Source: Drosophila persimilis
Taxonomy: Eukaryota > Arthropoda > Insecta > Diptera > Drosophilidae
Direction: 5' to 3'
Assembly: GCF_003286085.1 (NCBI RefSeq)
Contig: NW_020825369.1
Coordinates: 186,001-250,000, forward strand
Length of the DNA: 64,000 nt
This document shows, piece by piece, positions 38,001 to 50,264 of this stretch (position 1 is the first letter of the stretch; each line of letters opens with the position of its first letter). The position numbers were made by a program, and so were the translations under genes. The notes below the pieces were generated by a model. It was not told where the DNA came from. It worked only from the letters and a program-made list of their open reading frames with translations, and ran no database searches.

Positions 38001-41000
38001 GCAATCTCCATGCTTAACATGTAATCTGGCGTTTTGGGGCACGCGGCAACATTCACATTCGCCATCCTCAGCTCAGAAGAGACTCCACCATCCAGCAGGC
38101 CCCTGCCACTCATCCTCCAGCCCCCAGACCCAGACCCAGACCCAGCCCCATCCACCGATCCACCCATCCACATCGTCGTCGCATGAATTATGTGACTTAT
38201 TAAAACGTCATTCGAGCTGACAAGTTGCCTTTGCCACTGTCGTTTGTCCACTTGGCCTCAGTTTACCTGTGTCTGCCCACCTCAGGTCCCCCCTCTCTAT
38301 ATCTGATTCCAGAGCCAGAGCCAGAGCCAGAGCCGAGCAGGAAACTTCTAATTGTTATATACTGTCCATCCGTCTTTCCTCCATCGGTGGCGTGTGCTCT
38401 GTGTGTTCTGTGTGTGATTCTGTGGTGGGCCTTTGTTTGTGCTGTGGCACTGCAGCATCTCCCTCTCTGGATAATCAATGAGCTGTCTGCCGTCTGCCGT
38501 CTGTTGTCTGCTGCTTGCCTGACTTTATCAATTTGCATTTATAATTTTCAAATTGATTGACTTTCGGGAGTTGCCTGTGTGCTCGCAATGGATAACCTTG
38601 CGATGACAGCCACACACAGCATGGCCAAAGGTCGAAGGTTTCTTCCTTTTTGGAAGTGTTGGACGACTTTCTTTACAGGATGGCTATATGCTTGGATAGG
38701 CCTTTGAGCCCTTTGAATTGAAGAAGCTGCATGTGCATGCAGCATTGTTTTATTGTTGATGTTTCAAAGAAAAAAGGACTTATTTTTTGCTTGGATTAAA
38801 TCTATTTTGATTGAGTTCACGTCTGGTTTGGTTCATCCGTTTGGTTGCATTTCTATCATGTTTGAGATCATATTACTTCGTGCATTTCAAACTTAGTTCA
38901 TTGGCATTTGATTGGCATTTTATGTACATAATTTCGTTTTCTTTCCGTTTATATCCTCACCTGTTCATTTTCACCAATTTAATTTCATTCCACATTCTTC
39001 CTGTGCCATAGCCATTGCCAATCCATTGTCATAATTATTCTATAGCTCCTTTATCTCAAAATCTCACTCCAAATCCGTTTTGGAGTCATGTCAAGGCCGA
39101 CATGCCTACACATGTTTCAATTACACTGTACATCTTTTTTGAAGCGACAAATGTCACACATCATAAAACGAAATTTCCCCGTTCTCTCTTCTTTTTTTTA
39201 TATGTATGTTTTGTACTGCTATTCACATACTTCCCCTGCCACTCCCACTGCCACTGCCACTCGCACTCTCAGTTTCATTTTCATTCATTCCGTGCTGACA
39301 TAATGTTCTCCTCGTCGTTGGTGGCGTTGGAGGATACTCCTGAATGCATTAATTAAATTTAATTAAAATGTGTCAACTGAGCTTGTCATAACAAATTCGT
39401 CTCACATTTGAATTACCCCTCACTCCTACTCCCACTCCCACTTCCACTCCCATTCCCCCCGCTTGTTGGCCAAAATGACACAACAACAAAATGGCTCATT
39501 AAAAACTTTTATGCTGATGAGATGGCTGAAACGAAGGCTGTAAAAACTTGGCCAAAGAAGTGTGGCCAACGCAAATGCTCATACACGCACGTGTATGTGC
39601 GTCTAGTTAATTACAGGCATAATAATGCGGATACACTCTCCTTCCCTTCTGCAGAGGTAGTTCAAGCACACCTTTGCATCCACATGAACCCGCTAACACG
39701 CTTATATCGCAGCATATCCTGCCCCATCTCCCACATTTCCATCAAGTGTCTCCTCGCCGGGTCACCTCTTCCTCACAGTCTCCCATCACTTGCTGCGACT
39801 TCTTCTTTAGCTTTTTCTAACTGGCTTTACTGTTTCCTTCTACGTCCTCCTTTTTGCGTTACATTAAACGTGCTAGACAGTGTTGAGCAGCTACCAGCTG
39901 CTTGGCAAAAGTCACGGCGATTTTTTGTGGTTTTTGATGGTATATCATGAGAGGAACAGTATTTATAAAATCAGAGCTATGCTCAACCCTCTTTAATGCT
40001 TTCGATCATTACGAATCCTGCCTTCGGATCACCCCGAATCAGTGAAAACCGAGTGCGAGCAAATTATTATAATTCTCTTTAACAGAAAATCTAGTGAAGA
40101 GTGAGCGCGAAACAAAATCCGAAATTTTTGGATGGCGAAACCTGCTTCGTCAGTGAAAACTGAGACACCGATTCAAACTGACCGAATGAAGCGAACACCG
40201 ACCGAATCCAACTGAATCGATTCGGTTGCTATAGTTAATGGCATAGGCTAGCGTATAAGTTGATAAAGGATAAAGGTCATGCAGAACTTTGGCTTTAAAT
40301 TCTCGCTAATTATAGCGACTTGTCTTAGAGGTGAGTGGCGTAAGTGTATCATCCGACTCTCAAGGCTTGGAAAGATTCTAATCTAATCAAAGATCGTATA
40401 TAAGAAATATTCATCTATGTAGGTCTATAAATGAATAAAAATTATCATTTTAAGCAGTTCGAACCAGTTTAAAAATATAGATCCTTATAAGATATTGTAG
40501 TCCTAGAATGTCCTAGATCCTAGATGGAAATTCTGTTAGACACGAACTGAACTGAACTGTGACTCAAACTGAACGCAAATCGGAGCTAATTAAGACGTGA
40601 TTTACCGCATCCCTATCACAGCGGGATGCACATATACCTCAGAGCCCCTGTCTACCCCATTTCACCTGTATGTACATCCACTACTCCTGTTCCAGGAGCA
40701 TCCTCCTGGTTCCTGGTTGCTGGTTCCAGGTTGCTGGTGCTGCTGTACAAACACACCCGTGGGTGTCGTTAATTGAAATTATTATACTTGTCTGTGGTAT
40801 CATAAATGCGACTCGTTAAATTTGTATGTATGACACTCGTGCTCACACACACTCTACACACTCGCATACATACATATATTCGTATGTGTGTATACATACC
40901 AGATATATGCAGGCTCATATCCTGCTCATATCCTGCTCATTTCGCGCGCAGTCCCTTCTGCCATCCTCCCGTGCATGTCTATGAAGTGTCTCATATTTGC

Positions 41001-44000
41001 ATGGCGTTGCCGTCGTCTCGTCCTCGTGTCCTCATTCAGCGACAAAATGGAAATTTGTTGCCGCATTGCTCATAGCGTTTCCCCCCACACCCACGCTATC
41101 CACCGGCTGCCAGCCGCCTGCCCCATGTGTGTGTGGCATGGCCCTGTTGTTGCTGTTTTAATGTGTCAAGTGTTTTATTTGCGCGTGTTACCTACTTTGA
41201 TTTTATTTGGCCCGCTCGCCAGGGCAACCATGAAGGACCCCATTCCCTCCCCAAAGGGACTGCAGATCCTCCCAGAGGGGGGCTGTGCCTCGGCTTGGGG
41301 GTGCGGCTGGCCCTAGGGCTGGTGCTGGTGCTGGTGCTGGGGCTAGGGCATTCCACTCGTGTATACCTCACTTGCTTTTATGTTTAATTCATGCGCAAAT
41401 TGTCGCGGAAATCTGACGTCAAGTGTATTAAACGCCATGCGCTGCTTTTGATTTATGGACCCAGTTGCTGCCGCTGCCGCTGCCACTGCCACTGCCATTT
41501 GAGGTGGGTCCAAGGGGGTTCCAGGACTGCTCCACGGCGCAGATGGGGTCGGGGTGTAATGTAGCCTGGCCGTCAATTCCAATAGCGAAATGAAATTGTT
41601 GCTAATTTATGAGAGACCCAAACCTACTCCCAGTCCCAGTCCCAGTCCCAGTCGCAGTCGCAGGCCAGGTCCAGTCCCGGGGACGACTGTTCCAGGTCCG
41701 CAAACCGAAAATTCTTTGGATGCTTAATGAGCCGCGACAGTTGGGACACTTTAAAATCCTGCTTTAAACTTGAACTGAAAGGGATTATGCGGTACCGATA
41801 GCGGTAACGATAAATCGCACATCATTGAGAGATATTTATTGGAGTGAGGATTGTGGATTGAATGTATGCATGTACGCCGTAAATGGTTGGCTAAGATTAT
41901 GCCTATTAGTATTTGCCAAAAATTCAATCTCAAAAACACATCAATGGTTGGGGAATCCACGCTCTCAAGCACTTTCAATTATCTCCCATCACTGCGGTCA
42001 ATCATCTGGGCAAAGATACTTGAGTTAGCCATTTAAAATCAATTAACACAACAATTTGGGTGAACACACCCCTAACACGAGAGGCGGTAATTATGCTAGA
42101 ACGCTTATCGAGTGACGGCACACACCGCACACACATTTGCATCTGCATGTGGCCCGTAGAAAAAAACTTGTAGATTGCAATCTCCAGACGAAAGTGTAGC
42201 TATTGCTTAGGGCTTGGATGATAATGGAGCTATAATTATGTGTCAATTATAAATGTATTAATCAAGTGTGGAACTATGCAAAGGCACCACAAACCATCCA
42301 AAGAAGACATGAGAGTGGGGAACGGGAATTGGAATAGGAGTACCATTGGACACTCATGAAGAGGCATTCCTCTAAATCCTGAGATTCACTTTAAGCGAGG
42401 TTTCGAGGTTTATCTGCTTGAAATCACTCAACATCTACCGAATTAATTGACGATCCTGCCACTTTGTCTTCCTTGTCTGCATATCAAGTGGCTGTCGCAG
42501 CAGATTCAGCGCTTTCGAATGCCAGGCATGGCTTCCCAGATGCTTCTGCCCAGATAACTGGTCGGAGTCGGAGTCGAAGTCGGAGAGGCCATGGCCATCC
42601 CAACCAGGTGGGCTCCCAATCGATGCCAAATCAGGAAGCCAACGCGCCAAGACAACAACGGAAATCACTCGAGAGACTCGCCAGAGGAGACTCGATCATT
42701 ATGCAAGGCCTGCCCAGAAGAATCCCACTCCGGTCCGGTCTTCTTGCACTTGTTGTTGGTGTCTTCTCTCACTGGATACGTAATCGCGGACAGAGCCGGG
42801 TCTGCTGTAGACCGTTTTAATTGCTGCAAATTAAACTATCATTAAAATATGTAGAAAATCTGAGTAAAGCTCTGCCCCAGCCCCTTCTCATGCGAGCACC
42901 GAGTACGAGTACGAGTACGAGTAGCAATATCAATTTCATATTACACATTACATCACAGCCCAGTGAGCTCGACATGGAAAAGAGAGGGAGAGAGAGAGAA
43001 ACTATATAGGAAAATGGAAAAATTGCAAATTGATTAAAAGCCATTAACATGTTCTTTATCACTCAACACACATGGCCGACTGGGCTGACTGGGCCGACTG
43101 GGAGAGGCTGATGCAAGCAGGCAGGATGGGATGATGGTGACAGAAGGGTGCTGGTGCTGATGCTGATGCTGATGCTCCCGCTCCTCTGGTGGAGTGGTGC
43201 CCCGAGTGGGATTGGGTGTAGGCTGAAGTTGCTGTCCAGCACATGGCTAAATGGCAGCTATGGGCCGAAGGAGGAGTCGTTCAGTGGGGTGCTCAAATTT
43301 TATGGGCATGCATTGATGGATGGTTTCAATGAGCAGGATGTTGACATTCAAAAAGGGGGATTCATAAGGAGAGTTCTGTATGTGTGTGTATATTTATGTA
43401 TATATGATCAGGGATTTGCCTGCGGGGCCAGCTGCTTCCAGCTCTCTTCTTGGAATTTATCTAACCCAATTTCATCGATAGCCAAGCGCTATTCCTCTTC
43501 CGGTAAACTTTACCAAACTATAGCAAACTTTCCTGCTCCCACCAAGGATTGGCCCCACTTCCCCACAACAGCCACTATTCCACCTCTTCTCTATTATGCG
43601 ATTCATCAATTTTATTGTTTCCCCTTTCTCCGATTCGCTCCGTATGCGTATTGTTGTTTTTTGTGCCATAAAACTATTGCAATTCCAATTTAGCAATTTC
43701 CATTTGGAACCGCAACTAATTTCAACTTTATTATTTGAATTCGAGTCGGGCAATGGCCGGTGGCTAGTGACCAGTGGCCAGTGGCCATAGACTAGTGGCC
43801 AGTGACCAGGAGAAGGAGTCAAAGGCGATAAATCACTCATACGGCAAGTGTGGCGCAGGCCAAAGGAGAAAACTGATTGGAGCTGGGCTTAGCGAAGGGG
43901 AAATGTCTCCAAGTGATGTAGAAATGTTCATGGTTCGTTGCTTGTGAGAGGGTTTGGGTCCTGTCTTTCTCTTTCTCTCCCTCTCTCTCTCTCTCACTCT

Positions 44001-45058
44001 CACTCTCACTCTCACTCTCTCGCTGCCATTTGGCCAATTTCCCGCTTATTTACGCAGTTGACATGTGCAACACGTGCGCTGACAAATCATCGAGGGAGTG
44101 GAGTATTGTGTGGAGGGGTGATGGCATTAACCCCTTGCCGGTAAGACAATTTAACACCTGAGCGAGAGCCAAGCTGAAATAATTTATTGACACATTTTGC
44201 CTGCCACACACTTGGCCACTCTGCTTTGATTTCCACGAGCCACACTGCCACCCCACCCCACTTCCACCCCCCCAACAATTTCATGCCCAAGCGAGCAGAA
44301 GAGACCGCTCGGCTGGGGCTGAGACTGGGGCTGGTGCAGCGACAGGGGGTCAATAACCGACAGATATTCCAATTTTCCCCTGGCTAAAGGGAAACTCTAC
44401 TACTCGTATCTCGTATCTCACATCTTTCCTGATTTTATTCTGCTTTTCGTTTTTTGCCTGCCTTAACACTTGACTGGGCTTAAATGGTGGTGCTGCTTTT
44501 GTCGCTTGTATTACACTCACTTAGGGCCAATTATGGTTAATGTCTCAATTAAGCGGCAGTTATGAAAATTATTGACTCGCGCACATCCCAACCTGAGCCT
44601 CAACCGAGGCCTGGCCTCGGCCTCGGTAGTTTCCACCTTTTTGCAGTTGAAGCTTTTCATTGCTTTTGTTGCACCTATTTTCTGTGGCAATTGCAGCTAA
44701 TGGGGTAAGTGCAAGTCTCCCAGCTTCACCTGATTAGACGATGTTGCCTCTGGGTGCTGTCGTGCTGTTACAGTTGACGGTCACTGGCTGCTTCATGGAC
44801 TCCATGGACTTCATGGACTTTGGGCCTTGGCTCTTGGGCCTTAGCTGAGGTTGAATGCACCCAAGTCGCGTTAAGAGAGATTGAACGAAAGACAGAAGCC
44901 TTGGTGGTTTTGTCGGGCTAATGCCAGGCTTGCATGCCTTCCATATAATGGAAATTTAATGTCCTTGTACAAGGTTGGCCTTCAAGTCTACCCAAATGAT
45001 CCTGCAGTAGAAAGTGAACTCTTGAAAAAATATATATATTTATATGAAAATTAAATTA
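30895..45058. other. Gene-poor repeat-rich DNA, left part
   Basis: About 14 kb with no recognisable exon, RNA gene or element. Tandem simple repeats recur: CAGTCC (31040-31065), GCT x14 (32049-32090), CAACG (33457-33478), GGTCTT (33830-33868), AGCAG (35651-35670), CCCAGA (38126-38148), AGAGCC (38310-38335), TACGAG (42902-42922), CT (43975-44020). A 150-base AT-rich block lies near 36330-36500. Open frames of 100-180 codons (for example 39408-39950, 43148-43693) are low-complexity or featureless. Possible long-range enhancers of fz cannot be told apart by eye. Confidence 0.5.
32049..32090 (+). repeat. (GCT)14 trinucleotide array
   Basis: Fourteen perfect GCT units. In one frame on the minus strand this gives a Ser or Ala run, but no supported gene contains it. 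Confidence 0.95.
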
Positions 45059-45323
45059 TACTCGAAGAGTTATGGGAGTTTAGTTTACGGTCTAAAACGC
45101 AGAAGGGAGCGTTTCTGATCACATAAAGTAAATATTGGATATTTATGATCAACATCCATGGCCAAGTCAATGGATCCCAGAGATCCAATACGAATTAGAA
45201 AAACCAAATTATGTATCCAGACTCCTGTGATATCACACTGTTACAAGTGTATTTCAGAGTTTCCAAATTGCAATTTCCAAAATTTATTAGGCGGCATAAT
45301 AGAAAAGCCGCGGCCCTTGCCGC
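45059..45323 (+). mobile_element. Degenerate DINE-1/SGM-like Helitron remnant
   Basis: Shares blocks in the same order with the fuller copy at 54045: ACGCAGAAGGGAGCGTTTCTGA, split here as a GCAGAAGGGAGCGTTTC core, then TGATCAACATC, GCCAAGTCAAT, CACTGTTACAAGTGTATTTCA-like sequence and finally the identical AGCCGCGGCCCTTGCCGC. The end can fold as a GCGGC-CCTT-GCCGC hairpin (45310-45323), the kind of 3' hairpin that non-autonomous Helitrons carry. Relative to the other copy it is more diverged and lacks roughly 300 internal bases. It encodes nothing. Confidence 0.7.
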
Positions 45324-48300
45324 GTCTGACAACGTTCCCGCTGGTTCTACGATATCCCTTTAAATATTTCCCGAATGGGAAATATTTCACCTTGTCAAAT
45401 AATTTAGATTATAAGCAATAAATTCGATATAAAATATATGCTCATGAATCGCTTCCACTTACCCAAAACAATTTTCTACTCTTTTTGAATAGTTCAATCT
45501 ATCCATATCGTTCCGTTCCCACCTCACTGCTCCCCAGACAGAAACAACTTTATTTAGCTGGCACTCGGTTCGTGTTGGTTCATTGTACAGATGTTCTTTT
45601 CGGATACTCACGAGATCCAGCTGGTAACTTTCGTAAAGAAATCCACATAAGTTGTACAATTTACAGGTTTTTTTTTTTGCCCCATCATGAGGTGTATGTG
45701 TATCCGTATCCTCTCTCCCCATTGAGTGTAGCTACGTGGCTACCAATCTGTAACCCCTCACTCCAGCTCTCTCGGTGATCTATTCAAATTTCATAACATG
45801 TGTCAAAGTCAAAGCGAGAGGCAGTTAAATGGTAATGGTTCAAGTCCCCGTCCCCTCCTCTGCAGAGGTAATAAGATATGCTCAGCGAGCTCCTCTCCCG
45901 GACTCTCTCTCCTGCTCTCCAACTCTCTGATTAAGATTGGGATGCCTGCAGTGCAGGCCACAGCTACCGTTGGGGCCGCGCTGCTCCTATAGCGGGGCTG
46001 TGGCTGTGGCAGCGGCTGTGGAGTCTGGTTCGTATTCTTTTTCTTTCACTGAAAAAATTTGCCTTAAATTTAATTTTTTTTATTCGTTTTTCGGTTAGCT
46101 CATTCATGCTGCCAGGCTGTCTCAAAGCTCCGTTATAGCCAGGCTCTGTCCAGAAACCAGTTGGCCCATTCTCCGTACCAGAGTGTCCAACTCTCCCAGT
46201 TGGCAGCTTAAGGTGAGTCGGCATAGTCATAGTCCCAGTCATAGTCGGGGGGATTACTTAATTATGAAGTAACTTGGAGCATCTGAGGGAAGGGAAGGGA
46301 ATGGGAAGGGAATGGGAAGGGAGGGGAGTTGTAAGCGACACTAGAAACGAGAAGGAAGGCTCCTTCTGCTTGAACTTCCTCTTTATCCTCGTGTTGCCAG
46401 TTAAACTTTATCATTTGCAATTTTTGCAGGCTCCTTCTTTCATTTTTTGTTAGGGTGCTAGCGGGGGAGTGTGGATGCTGGGCATAGTTTTTATAATTTT
46501 TAAGGGTGAGAAAAGAAATCTCCGCTTTTAGAGAAAGTAAAATATTTTGAGGATCTGGATAAATAAGTATCTTTTTAGGGTCCCCACCACCTATCGACTT
46601 CTGGAAAAATTATAATTATTAAAATTACTAGTTCGCCAACCCCCGGCTCACTCGCTTCTCGTATTCGTGCTGATACTCGTATGAGTAAACTACATTATTA
46701 TGCATATAATTAAAAAAAAAATGTTTTTAAGAGCATTCGAAATGCACCCTTTCGAATTACTTGCCCTTCCCTCTGCCTGGTATTTTTTGTGTCTGCATTT
46801 GTTTTAAGCTTATCAGCTAGTACAAGACTGAAGCACCAAAAAATTGCTGTAAGCTTCGCAAAAAATATGACATTGACAGACACTTAAAGCTGCTTAGTGG
46901 CGCTTTCAGATAGCTGGCAAAAAAGTTGGTCCTTTGCATAATTTTTCGCCAGCCTCGCGCTGCTCGTTCCCGCTTCCGTGGCCATCTATCTATGTCTCTG
47001 GTGCGGAATTTTTAACTTTTCCTTTGTGGATTATTTGCATAGAATGCTTAAAGCCTCGCGTAAGCTGCTCCTCAGCTGCTGACAGTGGCAGGGACTTCCA
47101 TTTTGCTTTAATTAGATAATTTGCCAGGGTCCACACCTGGGGGCCCCCCACCAAACCCACGCCCCACCCAGCCCGCATTTGCATTGCTAAGCACTCGCAA
47201 ACATTTCATTATGCAGCTTAGCGAAATATCCAATGCAGCCCAAGGACAAAATGAATGAAAAACTGCTACCCCTGGCATAAAAATGAGAAAGCAAGAGTCA
47301 ACGAAAAGGATAGGGAGAGAAGGCATAAAGCATAAAGCAGGACCCACTTGAAGGAACTGTAGTTGGGCTATGATTTGTGTACGATTCAAGGCCCAAGAAG
47401 TTGACAAAATGCTGCTTTAAATATATGTCAAGAGTAACAATTCAAAGAACGTGAAAATCACAAATTAAATCCAAAAATGGAAAATCCCAAAAGGAAAGGT
47501 CTCTTTATAGCATTAAATTATTAATTCTAGCACGAAAATATATCTTAATAAATCTATATGCAATGTCTTCCATCAACCTATTTAGGCATTCACTTTTTTC
47601 TTACTATTTTCAATGTCCCCATCTCAAAGGTTCCCTTCAGCCCAATTCCATTAACGTTTTCATTTGTTTTTTTTTCCCCCATCCTCTTAAGATGCTTACA
47701 TTGAGAAATTATAACACAAAGTATTTTCAATTTAGAAAATAAGCAGAAAATGACATGCCTTGCATTTCTGCTGCGCATTTTCTACTGCTCCTTTGCCGCT
47801 TAACTGCTTTTTCCCCAGTGACCATTTGATTTTGCCTCTCTTCTATTACGCGCCATTTTTTGCGCCACTTGCTCCGCTGCAGTCTGACTGTCTTTCTAGA
47901 TCTTTTGCTGTGCTTTCAGCATTCTGTGGCACTGTGGCACTGTGCTCTGTGCTCTCTGCATTGTGTTCTGTATTTTTTTATTTAAGTTGGCCTTAAAACA
48001 ATTTTATGACACCATAAGTACAAAACAAATAAATTCCCTGGTCACTGCCACGGACCGCACGCTTTTTCCTCTAATGCGCACTGCATTCATCATGCGACCC
48101 GTTGGCCCGTTGCAGCCCTGCCCTGCCCTGCCTTGCCCACTCGGCGCGCTCCTTGGTCTTGGTTGGCCGTGGGGAGCCACTGAAACAAAAGAAAGAATAT
48201 GATAAATAAATGCAACCCGAACTGGGGCGAAAAGGAAGAACATTCGCTACAATGCGAAGGATTCAAGGCAGCATGCAGCATGCAACAGCAACAGCTGCCC

Positions 48301-49599
48301 CCGCTGTTATCTCTATCACTCCTGCTACCCGTAAAAGAACAACAACAAATTTGAACAAAGAAGAAAACGATGCAGAAGATGGGATGCCCTAACAGGGAAT
48401 CGTTTCAAGGAAGGCTTTTTATCCAACGAAAATGAATTAATATGAGAGATAAGAATAAAATGCTGATTCTCAGTATTTGGTCGAACATCAATTACCTGCC
48501 ATAGTTTGGACTATATATAACTGATCTCACTCGCTTCTGCATAAGTTTCAAATTGTAGAAACTACCAACTTATCGCTGGAAAAACCTTGATAGGTTCCAA
48601 AGTGAACTTCATGAACCTGCCGTTGATGCCGTAACAAACCGATCCGTATTACCCTAAGCCCGGGACTCGAGGGCAGGAAAAAAGCGCAGCTCGGGACTTC
48701 ATAGCGCCCCAGCGGTGGCAAATAAGTGTGTGCGCTTTTGGGTTGATTTATACGGTCTGCCCCGAACCCGGACCACTGAGTACACAACACACACAGCCCG
48801 AACGTACCGAGGGATATACTCGTACACATATCGCCCTGCATCTATAGCGTGCACTCGCTCAGTTCCAGATTTTGGTCGCTGTTCTGCGGTGGCTTCATCC
48901 TCAACCCCATCCCCATCCCCATTCCTGCGGATGGACGGACAATGGGTGGGAAAAACTTTTATTATTACAACGCTCTGCGAAAATGCGTCCAACGATTTCA
49001 GTCTCCTCTCCTCTCCCACTGTTGGGGCTTCTTCTTCTGTTTTCATTTTCGTTTTCCTTTTTGGTTTTTAATAAAACACGCAGCAATAAAATTCCAGCTG
49101 TGTTTACGTGATTGGAAAACGATTTTCCATAGCGGCGAGCATGAAAAATTGTTTGGCTTCAGCTACCAAAAAAAAAAAAAAAAAAACACAACCAAAATCA
49201 AGCACAGAGCTCCCCAAAAAGGGAAGAATTCTGTTTTATTTTCTTTGCAAAATGGTGTGAAAAATGCAGCAGAAATGTATAAAACGTTTTCAAATTTTTT
49301 TATTGCGCAGATTAAAAAGATATTTCGGCTGTCTGGTCGGACCGGGAGGTAGTAATTGTCAGCAAGGTCGGACCCGGGCCCAGCCCAGCCCAGCCACGCC
49401 TTCCTCCCCCTATCCCGCCGATCCATGCATTCTTAATGACCTTGTAAATTTTATGAGCACGCCGAGAGGGGAGTCAATAAATTTTCATTACCTTAATTCA
49501 TGTTTTATGCACGCCGAAGTTGAAGTCGCAGTCGCAGTCGAAGTAGCTTTGAGCTGCCCTCAATCTACAGTTTTCCCCTACACTCATATTATATATACA

Positions 49600-49626
49600 A
49601 TATATATATATATATATATATATATT
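49600..49626. repeat. (TA)n microsatellite
   Basis: Roughly 13 TA dinucleotides; a DNA-unwinding and length-variable site. Confidence 0.9.
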
Positions 49627-50233
49627 TGCTGTGCTGGTCAGTCTGGCTGGCTCTCGACATGGAGCTGCTGCCGCTTCACATGTTAAATCCCAGAATTTAT
49701 GATGCTGTGGTCAATTTGGAACATATGGCTGCCGTTTCTATGGGTTCTCTACGTCCCACCCTCCTTCCGGGCTCCTTTTCTTCTAGCTGGTTGCCGTAAA
49801 TTGGTTTTCTCAGAAAAAAGGGTTCCCTTTTGGGGGGTCTCGGCTTTGGGGTTATATTTGAGGGATTTTTATGGATAAACTTGCTGATGAGTGGCGGGTG
49901 TGTGGCTAGAACAACAGCTGGGTGCCAAAATATTGAAATCAAATCAAATTTACAATCTCTAATAAACAGTTCCCAGACCAACAGCAGAAATTCGAATTTA
50001 CTGAATTTTCGGAAGGGCTTTAACAGTAGTAGGCAGCAGTGTGGGATTTTTTCACCCTGTTTAAAAGGCAACAGCATACATTTTAAGCTGATAACAAAAA
50101 TATATTAAAAATTCTATTATCTAAAAATGTACCTCGTGCATCATATGTCAGCTTTCGAACAATATTTATGACACCACAGCGAGGATTCAGTACTGGGAGA
50201 GGGTTAAGCCTAAGAGCGCTGCGCTCCTTTCTC

Positions 50234-50235
<2 letters not shown>

Positions 50236-50264
<29 letters not shown>
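50236..50264. repeat. (GT)n microsatellite
   Basis: 29 bases of perfectly alternating G and T. Confidence 0.95.

Noticed and set aside
37340-38340. Short tandem repeats that could suggest a CRISPR-like array
   Set aside because: Units are 6-8 bases without spacers; these are ordinary microsatellites of an animal genome.
39408-39950. 180-codon frame
   Set aside because: Starts in a Pro/Leu simple repeat, has no domain or splice context, and looks like chance openness in pyrimidine-rich DNA.
43148-43693. 181-codon frame starting in a Leu/Met repeat
   Set aside because: Its start is a GAT/GCT simple repeat; the rest shows no family resemblance.
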